56,469 bases of DNA from Nitrospirota bacterium. Its GTDB lineage: Bacteria > Nitrospirota > Nitrospiria > Nitrospirales > UBA8639. The notes under the pieces are model-generated. The model saw only the letters and a program-made list of their open reading frames with translations. It was not told where the DNA came from and did no database searches. How positions within the stretch are numbered: the first letter of the stretch is position 1; the number at the start of each line of letters is the position of its first letter. Shown here piece by piece: positions 43,107 to 50,306 of the stretch. The DNA is taken from positions 1 to 56,469 of the forward strand of contig JAQBUF010000016.1 in NCBI GenBank assembly GCA_027623995.1, given 5' to 3'. Position numbers and translations under genes: made by a program.

Positions 43107-46100
43107 ATGAACACTACTTCGGTTAATACCCTCTCCCGAGCAGAACGTGATCAGATCCGCCAAACGGTGACGCAGGCCAGCGAACCGATCGCGCCGTTTT
43201 GGCCCATGCGCACGATGGTCGCGCAAAATCCCATTCATGGATTGGAGTATCTTCCCTTTGACCAGGCGGTTCGAAAAGGGAAACACCTTCTCGGGGGCAA
43301 TGGGTATCTCTCAAATGACAAGTACCGACAGTTTTATCGGGACGGCCGCATTACCCAGGAAAGTCTCAAGAGGGCTTTTGCCAGAGTTGGGCCTCGTCAG
43401 GAAAAACACGTTTCTATTCAACTAGAGAGTCGTCAGATAACAGCCTCTGAGATTTGGCAGTTGCACGTCCTGTTTGGTTTTGAAGGTCTAGAGCGTTCAC
43501 TGTTGGAATGGGAGCTTGGTAGCGGTGAAGCCCTAAAGCGGTTTCGTCAGGATCTCTCGGAGGAATCGCGACAACGAATCATTGAACGCACAATTCAGGA
43601 ATGCGAACAATGTCGAGAACATCCCGAAGAGGCCTATCTTACGAATCTGTGGAAAAGTACCTTAGCGGCCTTAGGGGTAGCGGGTTCTTCTTCTGAGCAT
43701 CAAACATCTGGGGATGCCAATTCGCGAGTTTTGAAAGACTCACAAACTTCTGCACACATTTCCTTGCCGGCCCAACGAACGATCAGTGATTGGGTGAATG
43801 CGTTAGCTGGTATCGATCTCGTTGAAGACATCAATAGTCAAATGATCAAATGGGTAGCGGCGTTTCTTGATGAAGGATTAGCTGGATGGGAGATGCCTCA
43901 TCGAGAGAAAGGCTTTTATCAAGTCTGGCGAGAACTCGTTCGGCAAGATTACTCTGGAACGTTGCTAGGGATTAAAGACTTCCCTCGAAAAATTCGCGAC
44001 CTTCCGGAACACCCAGAGGATGCGATTGCAGAGAGTTTGCACCTTCTCGAAATTCCTCAAGCACAATGGAGCGATTATCTCTCAAGGCAGCTATCGGTAT
44101 TGCCAGGGTGGACCCGATACATTCGATGGCTGGGTGAACATCCAGACTATCATGCGCAGCAGAAGCATCCCATTGATACCACGCAATACCTGGCGGTTCG
44201 ATTGTTCTATGAAAGGGAGTTGACCCAAATTACGTGCCAGCGAGAATGGGGGATTGATGCCACGGTTTCTGCGATCCCGGCTTACTGGAATGATCGGCTC
44301 GATGAATACCATCATCGAATGGGGGATGGGCTGCATTCAGGAGATCAAACCAAGCAGGCGATATGCCGCGATGCATGGCGGTTGTTTCATCTCGCACAAT
44401 TCCTTGAGTTGTCTCCCATTGAGGTGTACGACCTCTCGCAAGGTGATGCTCAGGCATTGTTGAAATGGCTGGATGACTTTCCTTCTGACCGGCATAGTTC
44501 AGTATGGCTTGAAGCCTATGAAGATTCTTTTCGAGAAGAAACCCTGAGGAAAATTTTAGATCATCGTGGAACGGCGCCAGCCTTAGATTCTCGCCCACGA
44601 GCTCAGCTCGTGTTTTGTATCGATGTCCGTTCTGAATCATTTCGTCGTCATATCGAGGCCCAAGGTCCCTATGAAACGTTGGGATTTGCAGGCTTCTTTG
44701 GCATTCCTCTCAGCCATCAAGCCTTTGATCGAGATAACCGGTCTTTTTTATGCCCTGTCTTGCTGACTCCCAATCATGCGGTCACGGAAACACCTCGACC
44801 GGGTGAACTCGCTTCATTACAGAAATATTCCTCAGGCACCCGTTGGCAACAATTAGGCCAGCATCTTTTTCACGACCTTAAACATCATCCCATTGGGTCC
44901 ATGATGGTGATTGATGTCCTTGGCTTCTTTTTTAGTTTGGGATTAGTGGGCAAAACCTTGCTCCCAAAACCATTTCGGGTGATTAGCTCAACGATCGAGG
45001 GATGGTTTACGCATAGGGTTCCAACCCAGATTTCAATCTCAGCACCAGAGGATCCTCCACAGTTAAAAGCCAGTGAGGTACATGCGGAAGGGATTCCGGC
45101 TGAACTTGCTCAGGGGTTTTCCCTGACGGAGCGGGCGACATTTATCGAAAACGGATTGCGTGCTATGGGGTTGACCCAAAATTATGGGCGATTCGTATGC
45201 CTTTGTGGCCACGGGAGCGAGACGGACAACAATCCCTATTATGGCGCGCTGGATTGTGGAGCATGTGGTGGAGCACCGGGGGATGCGAATGCCCGAGTTT
45301 TTGCCGCCATGGCGAACGATCCTGAGGTTCGTCGCATCCTTAAAGAAAAAGGATTACCCATTCCTGAAGACACCTGGTTTCTTCCGGGAAAACATAATAC
45401 GACAACAGATCGGGTTGAGTTTTACGAGCTAGAGGAATTGCCTGAAAGTCATAAAGAGGATTTAGTCGCGTTACATAAAGACCTTGAAGGTGCCGGGGCG
45501 AATCAGGCGCTTGAGCGGTGCATTCGCATCCCAAGTGCTCCGACCGAGATTTCTCCAGCACAGGCCTTTTCGCATGTCGTCGAGCGTAGTTGCGATTGGG
45601 CCAACCCTCGTCCTGAATGGGGGTTGTCTGGCAATGGAGCCTTTTTAATTGGAAGGCGGAAGTTAACTAAGGGATTGGATCTAGGCGGTCGCGTCTTTTT
45701 ACATTCCTATGATCCTATCGCCGATCCTCACGGTGCCATCCTCGAAAAAATTATGACGGCACCGTTGATCGTGGGAGAGTGGATTAACCTGGGGTATTAT
45801 TTTTCTGCCGTTGATCCCTGGGCCTATGGCAGTGGGAGTAAAGTCCTGCACAACGTGGTTGGTGGAGTGGGGATGATGTTGGGAGCCCAAAGTGATTTAC
45901 AAATGGGTTTTCCCTTGCAGACCGTGAACAACGGAGACATCCACTATCACGAACCCATGCGGTTGCTGGCCATCATCGAACATGCCCCGGGTGTCATCTC
46001 TTCCATTATTGAAAAGCATGCAATCCTTCAACAATTGTTTCATAATCAATGGCTCAACCTTGTGGCTTTAGATCCAAATACCTTTGAATTTTACCGGTAC

Positions 46101-46145
46101 AATTCCAATTCAACTTGGGAAGCTCTTCCCGTTCGCTCACGGTAA
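43107..46145 (+). CDS. dabA: DabA/MpsB (DUF2309) inorganic-carbon transporter subunit
   Basis: DabA is the soluble, beta-carbonic-anhydrase-like subunit that works with a NuoL-like membrane partner (DabB) to take up and hydrate CO2 in an energy-coupled way. The 1012-residue protein has the Cys-x-Asp zinc site FCIDVRSESFRRH (C504, D506), then LCGHGSETDNNPY with H702 and ALDCGACGGAPGDANAR with C717; the 15-residue H-to-C distance matches the family. It is longer than the roughly 800-residue sulfur-oxidiser DabA proteins. ATG 43107 is used because the frame's earlier start lies beyond the terminator. The NuoL-like partner is in the next operon. Confidence 0.93.
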   Translation: MNTTSVNTLSRAERDQIRQTVTQASEPIAPFWPMRTMVAQNPIHGLEYLPFDQAVRKGKHLLGGNGYLSNDKYRQFYRDGRITQESLKRAFARVGPRQEKHVSIQLESRQITASEIWQLHVLFGFEGLERSLLEWELGSGEALKRFRQDLSEESRQRIIERTIQECEQCREHPEEAYLTNLWKSTLAALGVAGSSSEHQTSGDANSRVLKDSQTSAHISLPAQRTISDWVNALAGIDLVEDINSQMIKWVAAFLDEGLAGWEMPHREKGFYQVWRELVRQDYSGTLLGIKDFPRKIRDLPEHPEDAIAESLHLLEIPQAQWSDYLSRQLSVLPGWTRYIRWLGEHPDYHAQQKHPIDTTQYLAVRLFYERELTQITCQREWGIDATVSAIPAYWNDRLDEYHHRMGDGLHSGDQTKQAICRDAWRLFHLAQFLELSPIEVYDLSQGDAQALLKWLDDFPSDRHSSVWLEAYEDSFREETLRKILDHRGTAPALDSRPRAQLVFCIDVRSESFRRHIEAQGPYETLGFAGFFGIPLSHQAFDRDNRSFLCPVLLTPNHAVTETPRPGELASLQKYSSGTRWQQLGQHLFHDLKHHPIGSMMVIDVLGFFFSLGLVGKTLLPKPFRVISSTIEGWFTHRVPTQISISAPEDPPQLKASEVHAEGIPAELAQGFSLTERATFIENGLRAMGLTQNYGRFVCLCGHGSETDNNPYYGALDCGACGGAPGDANARVFAAMANDPEVRRILKEKGLPIPEDTWFLPGKHNTTTDRVEFYELEELPESHKEDLVALHKDLEGAGANQALERCIRIPSAPTEISPAQAFSHVVERSCDWANPRPEWGLSGNGAFLIGRRKLTKGLDLGGRVFLHSYDPIADPHGAILEKIMTAPLIVGEWINLGYYFSAVDPWAYGSGSKVLHNVVGGVGMMLGAQSDLQMGFPLQTVNNGDIHYHEPMRLLAIIEHAPGVISSIIEKHAILQQLFHNQWLNLVALDPNTFEFYRYNSNSTWEALPVRSR

Positions 46146-46150
46146 ATATC

Positions 46151-46179
46151 TTGAGGAAGGAGCGTGGGACTGGTATAAG
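46151..46179 (+). promoter_or_regulatory. Candidate promoter of the mnhE operon leader
   Basis: TTGAGG at 46151-46156, a 17-base spacer and TATAAG at 46174-46179, five bases after the dabA stop. Predicted start near 46186. The TGG-TATAA arrangement matches the sulP leader promoter. Confidence 0.55.
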
Positions 46180-46185
46180 AGCACG

Positions 46186-46374
46186 GATTCGGTAAGAAAT
46201 GGTGCCATGATCTTTGTCCGATCGAGGGTGAGGTCTGGGAGGCCATGATTACATATTATTTTGGTCTTTGGCCGGTAGGGTGACTGTTTCATTACGATAA
46301 TGGGGCGGTGACAGTACAAGCCAACCAGAAGCTATTCGAATGTTTCATTCAAAGGCTCCGGTTGGCTTTTTTTT
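46186..46374 (+). promoter_or_regulatory. Candidate attenuator/riboswitch-like leader upstream of the mnhE operon
   Basis: Conserved blocks in order: AATGGT (46198), GGCCATGATT (46241), CATATT, GGTC, GTAGGGT (46275-46281), GTGACAGTACAAGCC (from 46308), then the terminator. A hairpin TTGGTC/GGCCGG lies before GTAGGGT. Order and spacing follow the sulP leader; the 3' part is nearly identical to the dabA leader. Confidence 0.6.
46319..46374 (+). terminator. Leader terminator upstream of the mnhE operon
   Basis: AGCCAACC (46319-46326) pairs with GGTTGGCT (46360-46367), with eight Ts at 46367-46374. It serves either as the dabA transcription stop or as an attenuator for the operon starting 50 bases later. 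Confidence 0.85.
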
Positions 46375-46423
46375 GAACGATGCAGAAACTCTGAGGCTCT
46401 GAAGTTAAAAACGAATATTTTTT

Positions 46424-46921
46424 ATGGCAACGAAACCTAGACCAGTATCTTCTGAATTCTTAGTCCTGAAAGCTGCGGCAATATTTGTCTTGTGGATGAT
46501 GTTGTCTGCCAGCTCCGAATGGATTCACTTGGGGTTGGGGCTGGTGCTTTCCTTCACGGTGGCTTGGATTAATTCTGGTCATTCCCCTTTTGTGCCGAAC
46601 TTCCGTTTGTGGGGCAACATTCTTCTGTATGTTCCGTGGCTCTTTTTGAAAATCGTCCAAAGTAGCCTTCATTTGACCAAGCTGATTCTTCACCCTGACC
46701 TTCCCATCAATCCTCGGTTGATTCGGGTTGAGACCAAATTACGCCATGATGCGGCAGTCGTCCTCCTTGGCAATTCCATCACATTAACACCAGGTACGAT
46801 CACTGCGGAGGTTGACCATCATTCACTCATGGTCCATGCCATGGATGAGATTTCAGCGGAAGACGTCACGAGTGGACGCCTTGAGTCCAAAATTGCTGAA
46901 GTCTTTCGAAACGAAAAGTAA
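46424..46921 (+). CDS. mnhE: Mrp/Mnh antiporter subunit E
   Basis: MnhE is a small membrane subunit of the multisubunit Na+/H+ antiporter. The 165-residue product has two to three N-terminal helices, LWGNILLYVPWLFLKIVQSS, and the family motif NSITLTPGTITAEVDHHSL in its cytoplasmic tail. It is the first gene of a nine-gene operon with mostly overlapping starts and stops. Confidence 0.9.
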   Translation: MATKPRPVSSEFLVLKAAAIFVLWMMLSASSEWIHLGLGLVLSFTVAWINSGHSPFVPNFRLWGNILLYVPWLFLKIVQSSLHLTKLILHPDLPINPRLIRVETKLRHDAAVVLLGNSITLTPGTITAEVDHHSLMVHAMDEISAEDVTSGRLESKIAEVFRNEK

Positions 46922-46926
46922 CGTTG

Positions 46927-47193
46927 ATGAAAATGTTTTTTCTCGGTGTCTTAATCGTGTTGGCCATTCTCATTGGCGCCTATTTATATCGTGTCCTCCA
47001 GGGCCCGACGATTTTTGACCGGGTGTTGGGGCTCAATGCGATATCGACCAAGGCGATTATTTTACTGGTGCTGATTGGATTGGTCTTTGACCGAGTCGAT
47101 ATGTTCGTGGACATTGCCACCGGGTATGCCCTCCTGAATTTGGTCGGGGCACTCGCGGTCGCAAAATATTTGGAACAAAAAGGACTTCCGTAA
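46927..47193 (+). CDS. mnhF: Mrp/Mnh antiporter subunit F
   Basis: The 88-residue, three-helix protein shows GPTIFDRVLGLNAISTKAI and VDIATGYALLNLVGALAVAK, typical of MnhF. TTG 46924 is immediately before ATG 46927; the ATG is taken as start. It lies five bases after mnhE and one base before mnhG. Confidence 0.9.
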   Translation: MKMFFLGVLIVLAILIGAYLYRVLQGPTIFDRVLGLNAISTKAIILLVLIGLVFDRVDMFVDIATGYALLNLVGALAVAKYLEQKGLP

Positions 47194-47194
47194 C

Positions 47195-47494
47195 ATGGAG
47201 TTTGTGTCCATCTTCTTTATCATCGCAGGATTATTTTTTTTGATTGTGGCGGCGATTGGCGTGCTACGACTGCCTGATGTTTTTAGTCGGTCTCATGCGG
47301 TGTCATTGACGGACTCGTTAGGCGCCTTTCTGATGTTGTTCGGTGTTGCCATCCATGAGGGGTTGAGCAAAAACCTCATGAAAATCCTGGCCGTGTTGGC
47401 ATTACTCTATATTCAAAATCCCGTCATTGCGCATGCGACTGTGCGGGCCGCTCTTCGTGTTGGATTGAAACCATGGAAAAGGGAAGCCTCATGA
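47195..47494 (+). CDS. mnhG: Mrp/Mnh antiporter subunit G
   Basis: The 99-residue, three-helix protein shows FFLIVAAIGVLRLPDVFSRS and LTDSLGAFLMLFG, the MnhG/PhaG signature. It overlaps the following DUF4040 gene by four bases (ATGA). Confidence 0.9.
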   Translation: MEFVSIFFIIAGLFFLIVAAIGVLRLPDVFSRSHAVSLTDSLGAFLMLFGVAIHEGLSKNLMKILAVLALLYIQNPVIAHATVRAALRVGLKPWKREAS

Positions 47495-48021
47495 CCTTTT
47501 CATTTGAAATTCTTCTGTTGATTCTCCTTCTGGTCACGGCGGCTGGAGCCATTTTAGTCAAAGACTTGATGAGTGCCATTTTACTCTTGGGGTCCTATAG
47601 TTTTTTCTTATCGTTAGTCTGGGCATGGTTCGGGGCGGTGGATGTGGCGTTTGTTGAGGCCGTCGTGGGTTCGGGATTAGCAACTGTCCTGTTTCTGCTG
47701 ACTCTCTTTGGGACAGCGCCCAAAGATAGTCGTCTTCGTCGTCCGCCTCCTCCCATGGCTGCATTGGTGGCGCTGCCTCTTTTGGGAATTCTCTTGCTCT
47801 ATGCCGCGAATGATCTTCCTCAATTCGGAGATCCGAACTCTCCGGCGAATGTGCACATCTCGCCGACCTATCTCGAACAGAGTTACCGGGATACGCATAC
47901 CCCGAATGTGGTGACCGCCGTGCTCATGGATTATCGCTCCCTCGATACCATGGTGGAAACGGTGGTCATATTTACGGCTGGTATCGCTTGCGCATTGTTA
48001 CTGAGGAGGCACGCCTCATGA
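47491..48021 (+). CDS. DUF4040/MbhD-type subunit with MnhB-like tail (split MrpA C-terminus)
   Basis: The 176-residue membrane protein has an N-terminal DUF4040 region (LILLLVTAAGAILVKDLMSA, then AFVEAVVGSGLATVLFL) and a C-terminal part with NVVTAVLMDYRSLDTMVETV and a last helix, as in MbhE or the tail of MrpA. In canonical Mrp these pieces are the C-terminal domains of MrpA; here they are encoded apart from the NuoL-like protein downstream. ATG 47491 overlaps the mnhG stop; the frame's earlier start lies inside mnhG. Confidence 0.82.
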   Translation: MTFSFEILLLILLLVTAAGAILVKDLMSAILLLGSYSFFLSLVWAWFGAVDVAFVEAVVGSGLATVLFLLTLFGTAPKDSRLRRPPPPMAALVALPLLGILLLYAANDLPQFGDPNSPANVHISPTYLEQSYRDTHTPNVVTAVLMDYRSLDTMVETVVIFTAGIACALLLRRHAS

Positions 48022-48470
48022 TTCGACCTCATGACAGTATCATTGTTCAGTCCTTGGGACGCTTTCTCATTCCTGTGATCCAAATCTTTGGGCTGTACGT
48101 ATTGTTCTTTGGACAATATGGTCCTGGGGGCGGGTTTGTGGGTGGAGTAATATTAGGCACCAGTATGATTTTGTCCGTCCTGATTTTTGGTCATGATGCT
48201 TCGCGGAGCCAGATCGCCAAAAAAATCTTGCATGGCGATGGGGTTGGCATGTTGATTTATGCTGGTGTCGGCGGCTTGTGTATGATTGGAGGTGGGGAGT
48301 TTTTGAATTATGCGGAATTGGACATCCCCGGTCTTGAAACGGCGGCACGCCGATCTTTGGGTATTGTCCTTACACAAATTGGTGTCGCCGTGGATGTCGC
48401 GGTCACTGCGGTATCCATTGTGTTTAGTCTCTCTGCGGAAGAGATTATTGAGGATTCTCTGAATGGTTGA
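48018..48470 (+). CDS. mnhB: Mrp/Mnh antiporter subunit B
   Basis: The 150-residue protein has four helices and the MnhB motifs GLYVLFFGQYGPGGGFVGGV and LTQIGVAVDVAVTAV. The ATG at 48018 overlaps the preceding stop (ATGA), and mnhC starts eight bases before its end, showing tight translational coupling. Confidence 0.9.
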   Translation: MIRPHDSIIVQSLGRFLIPVIQIFGLYVLFFGQYGPGGGFVGGVILGTSMILSVLIFGHDASRSQIAKKILHGDGVGMLIYAGVGGLCMIGGGEFLNYAELDIPGLETAARRSLGIVLTQIGVAVDVAVTAVSIVFSLSAEEIIEDSLNG

Positions 48471-48840
48471 TGCCTTGTCAGCGGTCTTCCAGCGCCCCAA
48501 CTTTCTGGCGTTTGTCATCATTTTTCTGTGGGGATTTTATATTATGGTGACGCGGTACAACCTCGTCAAAAAACTCGTAGGGATGTATCTCGTGCAAACG
48601 AGCGTGATCTTTTTTCTTGTGTCCATCAGTGCGAAGAAAGGGGCAACGGCCCCCATCCTCTTGTCGACGACGGATCCTGTGCACGCGATCAACTATGTCA
48701 ATCCGTTACCTCATGTGCTGACATTGACAGCCATTGTGGTTGGTGTCGCCACGTTAGGCGTTGGCTTGGCATTGTGTTCGGCAATCTATCGGAGATATGG
48801 AAGCCTTGATGAAGAAGAAATTCTCAAACGATTAGAATGA
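48463..48840 (+). CDS. mnhC: Mrp/Mnh antiporter subunit C (NuoK-like)
   Basis: The 125-residue protein has three helices and resembles MnhC/NuoK: WGFYIMVTRYNLVKKLVGMY, LVQTSVIFFLVS, and PLPHVLTLTAIVVGVATLGV with the conserved acceptor position. It overlaps mnhD by four bases. Confidence 0.88.
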   Translation: MVDALSAVFQRPNFLAFVIIFLWGFYIMVTRYNLVKKLVGMYLVQTSVIFFLVSISAKKGATAPILLSTTDPVHAINYVNPLPHVLTLTAIVVGVATLGVGLALCSAIYRRYGSLDEEEILKRLE

Positions 48841-50306
48841 GTCGCCACTTTCCAGCCATTCTGTTCTTGCTTCCATTGTTTGCTGCCATTTCTATGCCGG
48901 TGGTTTGTCTGAGGCACCGTCATTGGAGTCGGCCAATATCTTTGGCTGTGCTGTCGTCCATGGTCGTGCTCTCCATTTTAAATCTCAACAGTATCATCAC
49001 CCATGGAGAAGTGCGCTATGCCTTTAGCGGGTGGAGCGCCCCCTTAGGCATTGAATGGGTCGCTGATGGGTTGGCGAGTATGATCTTAGTGACCTTGAGT
49101 TTTTTGGGTTTGCTGGCGTTGGTCTTTGCCGGGCCAACTTCCCCCAAAGATCTAGGTGGACGAATTGTTCATTATTATACCCTGATCTTGCTGCTGATTT
49201 CGGCGCTGACGGGAATTGTCTTTGCCGGAGACTTATTTAATCTTTTTGTGTTTTTAGAAGTCGCCGCTATTGCGAGTTATGCCCTCATAGGCGTGGCTGG
49301 TGGGCGAGCCTTGTTCGCGGCTTTTCGCTATCTTGTGTTGGGAACGCTCGGAGCCTCCCTCTATCTACTGGGGGTGAGTTATTTCTACGCCGCGAGCGGA
49401 ACCCTCAACATGGCTGATATGGCCGAAAAACTTCCTCACCTATTGAATTCAAAAGCCGTCGTCGGCGGTCTCCTGTTTATGTTTATTGGATTGGGAATCA
49501 AGATGGCCTTGGTCCCGTTTCATGCGTGGTTGCCAGATGCCTACACGTATGCGCCGGAATCTATCTCTCCCATTTTAGCCTCACTGGTCACCAAGGTGGC
49601 GCTGGTGGGGTGGGTCAGAATCATTTTTTGGGTCCTGGGTGCGAAAGTGATAGTAAATGATATCCCAGTCCTTTTACTCGTGGGAATACTTGGAACACTC
49701 GCGGCGGTCATCGGTGCCGTGCTCGCTTTGAATCAACGGGATATCAAAGCGATGTTTGCTTATGGTGGGATTTCCCATATTGGCATTATCCTCATCGGAG
49801 TGAGTCAGGGAAATCAAACGGGGTTTGTGGGAGGAGTCTTTTATTTATTGAATGATGCGGTCATGCAAGCGGCATTATTCTTTCTGGCAGGGATGGCGAT
49901 TTGTCAGTATGGTGCCAGAACGGTCGAGGACGTGGGGCGGATTGGGAAACAGGCCCCTTGGTTTACGGGAGTCTTGATTATTGTGGCCATGGGTATGATC
50001 GGTCTTCCTCCGACAGGTGGTTTTTTTGGAAAGTGGTACATCATTCTTGGAGCGCTTGAAGCAAATAATTATATTGCCGTCGCGGCGGTCTTGCTTTCGA
50101 CGCTTCTCACCCTCGCGTATTTTGTCAGACTGTTTGAGGCAATATTTCGTCAAACCCCTCTCCCCTCGGACAGACTCCCAAGTGACATTCCCTTCGCATA
50201 TAAGCTGAGTTTGGGGGCGACGTCTGCCGCAGTAATAATGTTAGGTGTATTTAGCGATCCTATTGTCCAGCTATTATTGAACCATGCATTGCCACCGGGT
50301 CTTTGA
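48837..50306 (+). CDS. mnhD: Mrp/Mnh antiporter subunit D (NuoN/M-like)
   Basis: This 489-residue proton-channel subunit has about 14 helices. The key residues are the Glu in NLFVFLEVAAIASY, the Lys in GIKMALVPFHAWLPDAY, and the Lys in NQRDIKAMFAYGGISHIG. These are the proton-path residues of complex I antiporter-like subunits. Two further antiporter-like subunits follow, so this locus encodes three. Confidence 0.9.
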   Translation: MSRHFPAILFLLPLFAAISMPVVCLRHRHWSRPISLAVLSSMVVLSILNLNSIITHGEVRYAFSGWSAPLGIEWVADGLASMILVTLSFLGLLALVFAGPTSPKDLGGRIVHYYTLILLLISALTGIVFAGDLFNLFVFLEVAAIASYALIGVAGGRALFAAFRYLVLGTLGASLYLLGVSYFYAASGTLNMADMAEKLPHLLNSKAVVGGLLFMFIGLGIKMALVPFHAWLPDAYTYAPESISPILASLVTKVALVGWVRIIFWVLGAKVIVNDIPVLLLVGILGTLAAVIGAVLALNQRDIKAMFAYGGISHIGIILIGVSQGNQTGFVGGVFYLLNDAVMQAALFFLAGMAICQYGARTVEDVGRIGKQAPWFTGVLIIVAMGMIGLPPTGGFFGKWYIILGALEANNYIAVAAVLLSTLLTLAYFVRLFEAIFRQTPLPSDRLPSDIPFAYKLSLGATSAAVIMLGVFSDPIVQLLLNHALPPGL

